A stretch of DNA of 64,000 nucleotides from Nocardioides sp. dk884. Its GTDB lineage: Bacteria > Actinomycetota > Actinomycetes > Propionibacteriales > Nocardioidaceae. The notes beneath the pieces are model-generated. The model did no database searches, was not told the DNA's origin, and saw only the letters and a list, made by a program, of their open reading frames with translations. This document shows, piece by piece, positions 17,949 to 25,856 of this stretch (the first letter of the stretch is position 1; every line of letters begins with the position of its first letter). Made by a program: the position numbers and the translations under genes. The stretch covers positions 3,447,501 to 3,511,500 of the forward strand of contig NZ_CP045649.1 in NCBI RefSeq assembly GCF_009557055.1, read 5' to 3'.

Positions 17949-20015
17949 CTAGGCCCCGGCCCCGTCCCGCAGGCGCAGGAACTCCAGGTGTCGCTCGTAC
18001 TGGTCCATGACGTCGTCGAGCAGCTGGGTGCGCGAGTAGCCCATCACGTCGTAGCCCTCACCGCCGTGGAGCAGGTGCACCTCGAGGCGGCTGTAGACGT
18101 CGCTGCCGAGCAGCGGTGCCCCGCCGTACGCCGGCACGGGGGCGCTTCGGTGCTCGACGCGGTAGCAGAACGTGAGCGCTCCCCCGACCTCCGCGCGGAG
18201 CTCGACGGCGAGCTCGCCATCGGTGTCCTCGACGCGGACCGTCGCCGCGACGCCCTGCTCGGTGAGCTCGGCGGCCACGTCCGCCAGGGCGGGGGTGACC
18301 ACGTCGGCGCAGAACTGCTCGGCGCGCGCCCGCGGCGGGAACGACATCATCCGGCGCATCCGGGCCTGCCACGGCACCGCTGGCCGCGCGTCGCTCGGGT
18401 CGGTGCTCCGCCCCGACAGGGCGCCGGGCAGCACGCTGTCGCGGCTGTCGGCGAGGTGCATCTCGGTGCGCAGCGCGCGGTAGAGACCCCAGCCCACCGC
18501 GAGCATGACGAAGGCGAACGGCAGTCCGATCACCACCGTGGCGTACTGGAGGGCGAAGATGTCGCCCGCCGCCAGGGCGGCGAGGGTCAGCGCGCCGGTC
18601 GCGACCGCCCAGAACACCCGTAGCCACGGCCGCGCGTCGTCGTGGACGGTGCGCTGGTGCGAGGACAGGTTGGCCATCACCAGTGCGCCGGAGTCGGCCG
18701 AGGTGACGTAGAACAGCAGGCCGACCACGATCGCCAGGCCGGCGGTGAAGGTGAAGGCGGGGTACTCCTGGAGCAGCGCCCACAGCCCGACCGAGGGATC
18801 GATCGCCTCGGAGGCGGTGCGGGTGAAGGAGACGTTGCCGCTGCGGACCTCGTCGAGGGCGGCGTTGCCGAAGACCGACACCCACATCACGATGTAGGTG
18901 AACGGGATGATCATCGTGCCGACGACGAACTGACGGATCGTGCGGCCGCGCGAGATCCGGGCCAGGAAGAGCCCGACGAACGCCGCCCAGGCCATCCACC
19001 AAGCCCAGAAGAACAGCGTCCAGAAGCTCATCCAGTCGCCGGTGTCCTCGTAGGCGAAGGTCTGCATCGACATCTCGGGGAACAGCCGCACGAAGTCGCC
19101 GACATTGAGCACGACCGCGTTGAGCAGGTACGACGTGCGCCCGGTGACGAGCACGAAGACGACCAGCGCGACGGCCAGCAGGACGTTGGCCTGGGAGAGC
19201 CGCTTGATGCCGCGCTCGACGCCGCTCACCGCCGAGACCGAGGCGATCACGACGGCGACCACGATGAGCGCGGCCTGGACCGGAAGGCCCTGCGGCAGCC
19301 CGAACACGAGGTCGAGCCCGACGTTGAGGCCCACGACACCGATGCCGAGCGAGGTGGCGACGCCGAAGATGGTGCCGAGCACCGTGGCGACGTCGACGGA
19401 GTGCCCGATCGGGCCGTTCACCCGACGCCCGATCAGCGGGTACAGCGCGGAACGGACCGCGAGCGGCTGGTGAAGCCGGTAGGCGAAGTAGGCCAGCGCG
19501 ATGCCCATCAGGGCGTACATCCCCCACCCCGTCACCCCGTAGTGGAACAGCGTCCAGGCGGTGGCCTCGCGGGCGGCGTCGACGGTGCCGGCCTCGGTCG
19601 AGGGCGGCGCGAGGTACTGCGTCACCGGCTCGTAGACGGCGTAGAACATCAGGTCCGTGCCGATGCCGGCGGCGAAGAGCATCGCCGACCACGCCCCGGT
19701 GCTGAACTGCGGGCGCGAGTGCTCCGGGCCCAGGCGCACCGAGCCGTAGCGGGAGCACCCGAGGAAGAGGACGAACCCGAGGATGCCGGTCGCGAGCGCG
19801 ACGTAGTACCACCCGAACCAGGTCGACACCCACGCCACCAGGTCGCCGAGGGTCGAGTAGGCGTGCTCCGGGGCGATGGTGCACCACAGCGTCACGGCGA
19901 TGATGAACGTCGCCGAGACCGCGAACACCGGCCGGTTCAGCCGGCTCGACGGCTCCTCGGTGCGCCGCCCTGTGGGTGCGGGCGCGTCGGACGGGGTTCT
20001 CGTGGTCGCGCTCAT
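17949..20015 (-). CDS. BCCT family transporter (BetT-like choline/betaine uptake) with long C-terminal domain
   Basis: A sodium- or proton-coupled transporter for quaternary ammonium compounds such as choline or glycine betaine. It has 688 residues: 12 TM helices to about 540, then a cytoplasmic domain of roughly 150 residues as in BetT. The BCCT Trp segment is present (WTLFFWAWWMAWAAFVGLFL followed by ARISRGRTIRQF), as are GTDLMFYAVYEPVTQYL and VTSADSGALVMANLSS. ATG 20015 (MSATTRTP) has GAGGAG about 9 nt upstream; an ATG at 20036 is in frame but has no such site. The C-terminal domain is a likely osmosensor (inference). Monocistronic, ending at a strong hairpin. Confidence 0.93.
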   Translation of the reverse strand: MSATTRTPSDAPAPTGRRTEEPSSRLNRPVFAVSATFIIAVTLWCTIAPEHAYSTLGDLVAWVSTWFGWYYVALATGILGFVLFLGCSRYGSVRLGPEHSRPQFSTGAWSAMLFAAGIGTDLMFYAVYEPVTQYLAPPSTEAGTVDAAREATAWTLFHYGVTGWGMYALMGIALAYFAYRLHQPLAVRSALYPLIGRRVNGPIGHSVDVATVLGTIFGVATSLGIGVVGLNVGLDLVFGLPQGLPVQAALIVVAVVIASVSAVSGVERGIKRLSQANVLLAVALVVFVLVTGRTSYLLNAVVLNVGDFVRLFPEMSMQTFAYEDTGDWMSFWTLFFWAWWMAWAAFVGLFLARISRGRTIRQFVVGTMIIPFTYIVMWVSVFGNAALDEVRSGNVSFTRTASEAIDPSVGLWALLQEYPAFTFTAGLAIVVGLLFYVTSADSGALVMANLSSHQRTVHDDARPWLRVFWAVATGALTLAALAAGDIFALQYATVVIGLPFAFVMLAVGWGLYRALRTEMHLADSRDSVLPGALSGRSTDPSDARPAVPWQARMRRMMSFPPRARAEQFCADVVTPALADVAAELTEQGVAATVRVEDTDGELAVELRAEVGGALTFCYRVEHRSAPVPAYGGAPLLGSDVYSRLEVHLLHGGEGYDVMGYSRTQLLDDVMDQYERHLEFLRLRDGAGA

Positions 20016-20179
20016 GGCAGCGTCCTCCTCGCGCATCAGCGCGGTCGTGGCGGCGCGGGACGACCCAGCCGTCCCCGGGCGCAGGAGCGCCGTCGCGTGG
20101 CTAGGTGATCATGCACGACCCCCGCCGTACCCCTCCGTCCAGGGGGTGGACGCCACTCCGCCCGCTCCCCCTTTCTCCC

Positions 20180-20245
20180 CGAGTCGGCCCTTGTGGTTGC
20201 GCGAGTCGGCGCTTGTGGCGCGCCGAGTCGGTGCTTGTGGCGCGC
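20180..20245 (+). repeat. Three tandem 22-bp repeats, CGAGTCGGCGC family
   Basis: Units begin at 20180, 20202 and 20224, each starting CGAGTCGG and containing TTGTGG; the second and third differ by one base (CGAGTCGGCGCTTGTGG versus CGAGTCGGTGCTTGTGG). The same 22-bp family recurs at 37498-37631. Their role is unknown. Confidence 0.9.
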
Positions 20246-20259
20246 CGAGGAACCGGGGG

Positions 20260-20301
20260 TCTCGACTCGACCGTCAGAAGTCTCGACTCGACCGTCAGAA
20301 G
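20260..20301 (+). repeat. Two tandem 21-bp repeats with a decayed third copy
   Basis: Perfect copies beginning TCTCGACTCGACCGTCAG at 20260 and 20281, followed at 20302 by TCTCGATTCAACGAGG, which starts the same way and then diverges. The unit includes CGACTCG, the complement of the CGAGTCG core of the adjacent 22-bp repeats. Confidence 0.88.
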
Positions 20302-20334
20302 TCTCGATTCAACGAGGAGGCCGGGGGGCTGGGG

Positions 20335-21006
20335 TCAGAGGAGGCGGCGGTCGGAGGCCCAGCGGGTGAGCTCGTGGCGCGAGGAGAGCTGGAGCTTGCG
20401 CAGCACGCTGGACATGTGGGTCTCGACGGTCTTGATCGAGATGAACAGCTCCTTGGCCACCTCCTTGTAGGCGTAGCCGCGAGCGATCAGGCGCATCACC
20501 TCGCGCTCGCGCTCGGTGAGCCGGTCGAGGTCCTCATCGACGGCGGCGACCTCGATCGACCCCGCGAAGGCGTCGAGCACGAAGCCGGCCAGCCGCGGGG
20601 AGAACACCGCGTCGCCGTCGGCCACCCGACGGATCGCGTCGACCAGCTCGGGGCCGGTGATGGTCTTGGTGACGTAGCCGCGGGCGCCGCCGCGGATCGT
20701 CCCGATCACGTCCTCCGCCGCGTCGGAGACGCTCAGCGCGAGGTAGCGGGTGCCGTCCGGGGGCTGGCGCCGCATCACCTCGACCCCGCCGCCGCCGGGC
20801 AGGTGCACGTCGAGCAGTACGACGCCGGGCCGGTGTGCCCGCACCGCCGCGATCGCCTCGTCGACGTCCGCGGCCTCGGCCACCACCTCGACCACACCGG
20901 CCCCCGCCGAGGCGAGCTCGGCGCGCACACCGCGACGGAACATCGCGTGGTCGTCGACCACCACGACACGCACGGGTGCGGTCGACGGTGTGTCCGGCTC
21001 GGTCAT
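20335..21006 (-). CDS. esrR: NarL/LuxR-type response regulator (EsrR/LiaR-like)
   Basis: A 223-residue two-component regulator. The receiver domain has the acidic pair VVVDDH (D18/D19), phospho-acceptor D66 in VVLLDVHLP and the conserved Lys in GYVTKTI. A C-terminal LuxR helix-turn-helix follows (LTEREREVMRLIARGYAYKE, then VAKELFISIKTVETHMSSVL). Its ATG overlaps the kinase stop by 4 nt, so the two are coupled. The arrangement (kinase-regulator pair divergent from a PspC-domain gene) matches EsrISR of Corynebacterium glutamicum and LiaFSR of Firmicutes, which respond to cell-wall antibiotics; the symbol is given on that basis. Confidence 0.9.
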   Translation of the reverse strand: MTEPDTPSTAPVRVVVVDDHAMFRRGVRAELASAGAGVVEVVAEAADVDEAIAAVRAHRPGVVLLDVHLPGGGGVEVMRRQPPDGTRYLALSVSDAAEDVIGTIRGGARGYVTKTITGPELVDAIRRVADGDAVFSPRLAGFVLDAFAGSIEVAAVDEDLDRLTEREREVMRLIARGYAYKEVAKELFISIKTVETHMSSVLRKLQLSSRHELTRWASDRRLL

Positions 21007-22319
21007 CGCTCGTCTCCTCGGCTCGGGTCGGTGCTGGTGGGGCGGGGCAGGTGCAGGCGCACCTCGGTGCCCTCGCCGGGCGCCGAGCGGACCTCGGCGC
21101 GGCCCCCGTGGCGCTGGAGGCGGTCCACGATGCTGTGGCGGACGCCGTAGCGGTCCGGGGCCGTGCGGTCGGGGTCGAAGCCGCAGCCGCGATCGCGCAC
21201 GAAGATGTCGACGGCGGTGTCGGTGACCTCGGCGTAGACGTCGGCGCGGCCGGTGCCGGCGTGCTTGGCGACGTTGGTGACGGCCTCGCGGGCCGCAGCG
21301 AGCACCGGGTGCAGCTGCTCGTCGAGGTCGCAGTCACCGACCGTCACGACGTCCACCGTGATGCCGTGGGCGTCCTCGATCTCGGCCATCGCGCCGCGCA
21401 GCGCGCTGGCCAGGGTCCGCTCGTCCTGGGCCTCCTCCGCGTAGAGCCAGGCGCGCAGGTCGCGCTCCTGGGCGCGGGCCAGACGCGCGACCGCGGCGGA
21501 GTCGGTGGCGTTCTTCTGGATGAGCGCGAGAGTCTGCAGCACCGAGTCGTGCAGGTGCGCCGCCACGTCGGCGCGCTCCTGGTTGCGGACCCGCTCCTCG
21601 CGCTCGGCGGAGAGGTCGATGGCGAGGCGATAGACCCACGGACCGACCACGACCGCGATGCCGAGCAGCACCAGCGCCCCGCCCGCCACCGCGCCGCGCG
21701 CGTCGGCGAGGGAGGCACCGTCGAGACCGATGATGAGCGCGGCGGCGACGACCAGGCTGACCCCGCTCGCGACCCGGGCGACCGCTCCCCACCCGCCACC
21801 GCCGAAGACGATGCGCAGCGGGTCGACCCGCCCGCTGGTGTCGCGCCACCGCTCGCGCTGGGCCTCGTCGGCCTGGCGCCACAGCAGGGCGAGGCCGACC
21901 AGGCCGAGGAACACCGGCCAGAAGATCGCGCCACGCCCGAAGATGGCCTCGGCGACCAGCACCAGGCCGAAGCCGAGGGTGTGCAGCGCGATCATCGGCC
22001 CGTAGTCCGTCCAGCGCCGCCGCGGGCCGGGACGCCGCCCGCCGCGGGTGGCGCTCTCCAGGCCCGGAGCGTCGACGGGGAAGCGGTTGTCGGCCGGCAG
22101 CACCATCCACAGCCCGGCGTACAGCGCGACGCCGAGGAAGCCGAGCAGCGCCAGCACCAGGAACGCGACGCGGACGGTGAGGACCGGCAGTCCGAGGTGC
22201 TCGGCCAGGCCGGAGGCGACGCCGCCGATCACGACGTCGTGGGTGTCGCGGTAGGCCTTGCGGGTCTCCCGGGGCGCTGCGGCGCCGGGTGGCGGCGCCG
22301 TGCTGGATGGGCTGCTCAT
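21003..22319 (-). CDS. esrS: Sensor histidine kinase with N-terminal PspC domain (EsrS/LiaS-like)
   Basis: A 438-residue membrane kinase. An N-terminal PspC domain (YRDTHDVVIGGVASGLAEHL, then LPVLTVRVAFLVLALLGFL) is followed by further TM helices to about residue 220, a HisKA_3 dimerisation segment with the phospho-accepting His in ADVAAHLHDSVLQTLALIQ, and a HATPase with N box REAVTNVAKHAG, G1 DRGCGFDP and G2 GEGTEVRLHLP. ATG 22319 was chosen because the frame further upstream is the antisense of the divergent PspC gene. A PspC domain fused to a NarL-type kinase, together with a partner PspC protein, is typical of actinobacterial envelope-stress systems. Confidence 0.92.
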   Translation of the reverse strand: MSSPSSTAPPPGAAAPRETRKAYRDTHDVVIGGVASGLAEHLGLPVLTVRVAFLVLALLGFLGVALYAGLWMVLPADNRFPVDAPGLESATRGGRRPGPRRRWTDYGPMIALHTLGFGLVLVAEAIFGRGAIFWPVFLGLVGLALLWRQADEAQRERWRDTSGRVDPLRIVFGGGGWGAVARVASGVSLVVAAALIIGLDGASLADARGAVAGGALVLLGIAVVVGPWVYRLAIDLSAEREERVRNQERADVAAHLHDSVLQTLALIQKNATDSAAVARLARAQERDLRAWLYAEEAQDERTLASALRGAMAEIEDAHGITVDVVTVGDCDLDEQLHPVLAAAREAVTNVAKHAGTGRADVYAEVTDTAVDIFVRDRGCGFDPDRTAPDRYGVRHSIVDRLQRHGGRAEVRSAPGEGTEVRLHLPRPTSTDPSRGDER

Positions 22320-22442
22320 GAGGCTCCCATCGTCACACAGCGCGCAGGCCCGGCACAGGGAACCGACCCCGGCTGGACCCCCGGTCCTTCCCTGAGGTCT
22401 CCCCCGGTGCCGCTGCCCCCGGGGCCGGTCGTCCTCCGGTGC

Positions 22443-22457
22443 GGACCAGGGTGGTCC
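22443..22457. promoter_or_regulatory. Candidate operator GGACCA-GGG-TGGTCC
   Basis: A perfect 6-3-6 inverted repeat in the 177-nt region between the divergent kinase-regulator operon and the PspC gene. Its position fits autoregulation by the response regulator, but no binding data can be read from the sequence. Confidence 0.4.
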
Positions 22458-22496
22458 CTGATGGTGGCGACCGTCGCGGACCGGCAGGCTGGAGCC

Positions 22497-23804
22497 ATGA
22501 CCAGCACACCTCCCGACGCCCCGATCGGCCCCGACGGCCCCGACGACCCCGGTGCGCCCGGTGGCCCCGGCCGGCCGGCCGGGGGGCCCCGCGCCCGCGG
22601 TGAGGAGATCCGCGACCTGGGCCGGCTGCGCCGCAGCACCACCGACCACCACGTCGCCGGCGTCGCGGGCGGGCTGGCGCGCCACCTCGACATCGACCCG
22701 GTGATCCTGCGCGTCGCGTTCGTGGTGCTGATCTTCTTCGGCGGCGCCGGGCTGCTGCTGTACGGCGCCTGCTGGCTGCTGGTGCCCCCGGACGACGGCA
22801 CCGCTCCGGTGGTGCGTCTGGACGACCGCACCCGCAGCATCGTGCTGCTGGTGGCCGCCGGCCTCTCCGCCCTGGCGCTGGTCGGCGACTCGTGGGGGGT
22901 CATCGGCTTCCCCTGGCCGTTGGCGATCGTCGGCGCGGTCGCGCTGGTGCTGCTCACCCGCAACCGCGACAGCGCCCCCGCCAGCCCGCCGGCCTACGAG
23001 CAGTACCCGTACGCCGCGCAGGCCCCGGGTGCCGGCCCCGCCACCGGCCCCACCACCGGCCCGGCCACCGACCCGGCAGCGGTGCCCGGCGCCCCGACGT
23101 ACCAGCCGGGCACCTACCAGCCCTGGATGGCCGCGAACGCCGTACCGCCGACGGGCACCTACCCCCCGCCGTACACCGCCCCGCCGTCGAACCCCACCCG
23201 CCGCGGCCCGCTGCTGTTCTGGGTGACGATGGCCCTCGCCGCGCTCGGCGTCGGCATCCTCGGCATCGTCGACGTGGCCGGTGCCGGCGTCCCGGACAGC
23301 GCCTACGCGGCCCTCGTGGTGGCGACCTGCGGGGTGATGCTGGTCCTCGGCGCGTTCTTCGGTCGCGCCGGCGGCCTGACCGCGGTCGGGCTGGTCGCGG
23401 CCCTGCTGATGGCCGGCACCACCGTCGGTGAGAACCTCGTCGACGGCGACGAGCGGTACCGCCCGCTGAGCTCCCTCGAGGTCGAGAGCAGCTACGACGT
23501 CGGCGCCGGCGACCTGGTCCTCGACCTCAGCGCCGTCGAGGACCCGGAGGCACTGGCAGGTCGCTCCATCGACGTCGAGGGCGGCGTCGGGCGCCTCGAG
23601 GTGATCGTTCCCGACGACCTGCGGGTGCGTGCGAGCGCCGACGTCGGCATCGGCAGCGCCGCGCTGTTCGCCAGCGACGACGCCGGCTTCGGGGTCAGCA
23701 CCGGCGCGACGAGCGGCCCCGCAGGGGAGCCCCTCGAGATCGTCGCGGACCTCGGCATCGGCCAGGTCCGCATCCACACCGAGTCCCAGGAGGCGGCGCG
23801 ATGA
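22497..23804 (+). CDS. esrI: PspC-domain envelope-stress protein (EsrI/LiaF-like)
   Basis: A 435-residue membrane protein. After a Gly/Pro/Asp-rich N-terminus, residues about 40-100 form a PspC domain (LRRSTTDHHVAGVAGGLARH, LDIDPVILRVAFVVLIFFGG). More TM helices, a Pro/Tyr/Thr/Ala-rich linker (about 165-225), four further hydrophobic helices and a C-terminal soluble domain (about 325-435) follow. The last resembles the LiaF 'cell-wall-active antibiotics response' domain (YDVGAGDLVLDLSAVEDPEA, GVGRLEVIVPDDLRVRASAD). LiaF-type proteins inhibit the kinase in unstressed cells. ATG 22497 has GGAG close upstream. Overlaps the next small gene by 4 nt. Confidence 0.88.
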   Translation: MTSTPPDAPIGPDGPDDPGAPGGPGRPAGGPRARGEEIRDLGRLRRSTTDHHVAGVAGGLARHLDIDPVILRVAFVVLIFFGGAGLLLYGACWLLVPPDDGTAPVVRLDDRTRSIVLLVAAGLSALALVGDSWGVIGFPWPLAIVGAVALVLLTRNRDSAPASPPAYEQYPYAAQAPGAGPATGPTTGPATDPAAVPGAPTYQPGTYQPWMAANAVPPTGTYPPPYTAPPSNPTRRGPLLFWVTMALAALGVGILGIVDVAGAGVPDSAYAALVVATCGVMLVLGAFFGRAGGLTAVGLVAALLMAGTTVGENLVDGDERYRPLSSLEVESSYDVGAGDLVLDLSAVEDPEALAGRSIDVEGGVGRLEVIVPDDLRVRASADVGIGSAALFASDDAGFGVSTGATSGPAGEPLEIVADLGIGQVRIHTESQEAAR

Positions 23805-24052
23805 GCACCTACGACGAGGCGAGCCCGCACAGCGGCCGGCACCCGGTCAACGTGGGCCACCTGGTGATGGGCATCGCCCTGCTCGGCCTGGTGGCCGTCT
23901 GGGCCCTGGTCAAGGCCGACCTGGTCGCCGACGAGACGATCCGCTTCCTGCTCCCGATGCCGTGGGTGCTGGGCGGGGTGGGCGGTCTCATCGCCAGCAC
24001 CATCGCCTCCCGGCGCCGGGCCGCGGAACGCTCGCGGGACGACCTGCGCTGA
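23801..24052 (+). CDS. Small two-helix membrane protein coupled to esrI
   Basis: An 83-residue protein of unknown function with two hydrophobic segments, about 19-37 (VGHLVMGIALLGLVAVWALV) and 48-68 (FLLPMPWVLGGVGGLIASTI), and a basic C-terminus (RRRAAERSRDDLR). Its ATG overlaps the esrI stop (ATGA), so it is translated with esrI and probably belongs to the same envelope-stress unit. Confidence 0.8.
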   Translation: MSTYDEASPHSGRHPVNVGHLVMGIALLGLVAVWALVKADLVADETIRFLLPMPWVLGGVGGLIASTIASRRRAAERSRDDLR

Positions 24053-24082
24053 CCCCCTGCACCGACCCGTGCTGCCCGCCGT

Positions 24083-25099
24083 TCACGCCCTCGCGCGGAC
24101 GGCGGGCAGCACCAGGTCGGGGTGGTCGGTGATCAGCCCGTCCACCCCGGCCGCCAGCAGCGCGCCGGCAGCGCCGGCGACGTCGCCGAGGCCGCCCGGG
24201 TGCGGGCCGCGCCGGTGCTCGCGGGCCAGGAACCGGTTCTCCGCCCGCAGGGTCCAGGCGTGGACTCCCAGCCCGCGCCGGTGCGCGTCGCGGACCAGCA
24301 CCGACGGCCGGGCCCGACCCGAGCGGGCCCGGGGCACCACCAGGTCCTGGTGCACCCCCACGCCGCCCGCGTAGGACGCGATCTCCTCGAGCGCGGCCGC
24401 ACCCGCGTCGTCGCCGACGTCGAGCAGGCGCACCAGCGGCACCCGGGTCCGAAGCGCCAGTCGGCGCAGCACGGTCTCCTCGAAGGACAAGACCGCGACC
24501 GGGGCAGCCGCGTCGTCCAGGCCGTGACGGGCCAGGGCGGCGAGCAGCGGTCCCTCCACCGCGAGCCCGCGACCGGCGAAGCGGGCGGGCTCCTTCAGCT
24601 CCAGCAGTACACCGACCCGACGACCGGCCCGCACCCCCTCCGCGTGGATCGTCGCCAGCGCCTCGTCGAGCGTCGGCACCCCCTCGCGCCCGTCGTGCAC
24701 CGTGTTGCCCGGCCGCAGCTCCGGCATCCGCTCGCGCGCGGTCAGCGTCCGCACCTGCGCGAGCGTCAGGTCCTCGCTGAACCACCCGGCCCGGGGCACG
24801 CCGTCCACCGGCCGGGTCCGGCGCAGGTGGGCCAGGTCGGGGCGCGCGCCGATGTCGGTGGTGCGGCTCAGCTCGCTCTCGTGGCGCACGATCAGGGCCC
24901 CGTCCGCGGTGGGCACCAGGTCGAGCTCGACAGCGTCGGCGCCCATCCGGATCGCGGTGCGGTAGGCCTCCAGCGTGTGCTCGGGGCGGTGGCCGCTCGC
25001 GCCGCGGTGGGCCACCACCGTCGGACTCCCCGCGCCCCCCGGCGTACGACGCGGGGCGAGGGCCGGGACAGGGGGCGGGAGGGTCGTCGTCTGGCTCAC
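24083..25099 (-). CDS. Glycerophosphodiester phosphodiesterase
   Basis: A 338-residue GDPD enzyme that hydrolyses glycerophosphodiesters to sn-glycerol 3-phosphate and an alcohol. Motifs are in place: VVAHRGASGHRPEHTLEAY (catalytic His and the HRG loop), AVELDLVPTADGALIVRHE (metal-binding E-L-D and the second His), LLELKEPARFAG, and the C-terminal VHAWTLRAENRF and GVDGLITDHPDL. No signal peptide is evident, so it is probably cytoplasmic. GTG 25099 (VSQTTTLPPP) was chosen; the frame continues upstream but there it is antisense to the ybaK-like gene. Convergent with the esrI unit. Confidence 0.93.
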   Translation of the reverse strand: MSQTTTLPPPVPALAPRRTPGGAGSPTVVAHRGASGHRPEHTLEAYRTAIRMGADAVELDLVPTADGALIVRHESELSRTTDIGARPDLAHLRRTRPVDGVPRAGWFSEDLTLAQVRTLTARERMPELRPGNTVHDGREGVPTLDEALATIHAEGVRAGRRVGVLLELKEPARFAGRGLAVEGPLLAALARHGLDDAAAPVAVLSFEETVLRRLALRTRVPLVRLLDVGDDAGAAALEEIASYAGGVGVHQDLVVPRARSGRARPSVLVRDAHRRGLGVHAWTLRAENRFLAREHRRGPHPGGLGDVAGAAGALLAAGVDGLITDHPDLVLPAVRARA

Positions 25100-25195
25100 G
25101 TCCCATCCGTCCCATGCCCCGGCCGCGCGGGGGCGACGCGCCCGTGGCCGGTCCGTGGCGCTGCGGTGAACACCGCTGCCGCAACGACCTGCCGC

Positions 25196-25201
25196 GACAA
25201 T
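25196..25201 (+). promoter_or_regulatory. Candidate leaderless -10 of the YbaK-like gene
   Basis: GACAAT ends 6 nt before ATG 25208, with no Shine-Dalgarno site between. Confidence 0.4.
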
Positions 25202-25207
25202 GGCCTC

Positions 25208-25777
25208 ATGTCCCCCGCGCTCCCGTCGCTGCCCGCCCTGTCCTCGCTGCCCGCCGTCGAGCACCCCGAGCTGCTCGCCGCCCCGGTCGCCGCCGCGCTC
25301 ACCGAGTGGCCCCACGCCGACCGGGTGGCCGTCGTCGAGATCGACCCCGCCCTGGCCGACACCGCCGCCATGAGCGAGGCGTACGACGTGCCGCTGGAGC
25401 GGAGCGTGAACTGCGTGCTGGTCGCGGGGCGCCGCGACGGGGCGGAGCGGGTCGCGGCCTGCCTGGTGCGCGCCGACACCCGCGCCGACGTCAACAACCG
25501 GGTCAAGCGGCTGCTCGACGTGCGCAAGGCGTCGTTCCTGGCGATGGACCGCGCGGTCGCGGAGTCCGGGATGGAGCACGGCGGGATCACCCCGGTCGGG
25601 CTGCCGCGCGAGTGGCGGGTCCTCCTCGACCCGCGCGCGCTCGAGTGCGAGGTGGTCGTCATCGGCACCGGGCTGCGTCGCTCCAAGCTCCTGGTGCCCG
25701 GGAGCCTCCTCGCCGACCTGCCGGGCACCGAGGTCGTGGACGGCCTCGCCGTGCCGACCGGGGCCGCACCGGCCTGA
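25208..25777 (+). CDS. YbaK/EbsC-type aminoacyl-tRNA deacylase-like protein
   Basis: A 189-residue protein with the YbaK/prolyl-tRNA editing fold: CVLVAGRRDGAERVAACLVR, the conserved Lys in NNRVKRLLDVRKASFLAMDR, and the GGITPVGLPREWRVLLDPRA segment. Family members hydrolyse mischarged tRNAs such as Cys- or Ala-tRNAPro; the exact substrate here is unknown. It is divergent from the glycerophosphodiesterase, and a promoter-like GACAAT sits 6 nt before the ATG. Confidence 0.85.
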   Translation: MSPALPSLPALSSLPAVEHPELLAAPVAAALTEWPHADRVAVVEIDPALADTAAMSEAYDVPLERSVNCVLVAGRRDGAERVAACLVRADTRADVNNRVKRLLDVRKASFLAMDRAVAESGMEHGGITPVGLPREWRVLLDPRALECEVVVIGTGLRRSKLLVPGSLLADLPGTEVVDGLAVPTGAAPA

Positions 25778-25844
25778 GCCGCGCCCCGCAGGCCGCCCCG
25801 CGGACCGGGCCGATAACGAGTGGCTCACCGGGGGCCTGGTTGCG

Positions 25845-25850
25845 TAGCGT
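25845..25850 (+). promoter_or_regulatory. Probable leaderless -10 of the ABC exporter operon
   Basis: TAGCGT ends 6 nt before GTG 25857, and there is no convincing Shine-Dalgarno site, so transcription probably starts at the start codon. Confidence 0.5.
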
Positions 25851-25856
25851 GAGTGG

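Larger units (their letters stand above)
20016..20334. other. 319-nt non-coding region between esrR and the BCCT gene
   Basis: No gene is supported here. The part nearest the BCCT gene should carry its promoter. The rest holds two sets of short tandem repeats (20180-20245 and 20260-20301), placed just downstream of the end of esrR. Confidence 0.7.

Noticed and set aside
20180..20301. A small CRISPR array
   Set aside because: Units are contiguous 21-22-bp tandem copies without unique spacers, and no cas genes are present.
20835..22496. A long N-terminal extension of the PspC-domain protein (esrI)
   Set aside because: It lies antisense to esrS/esrR; the real start at 22497 precedes the PspC domain.
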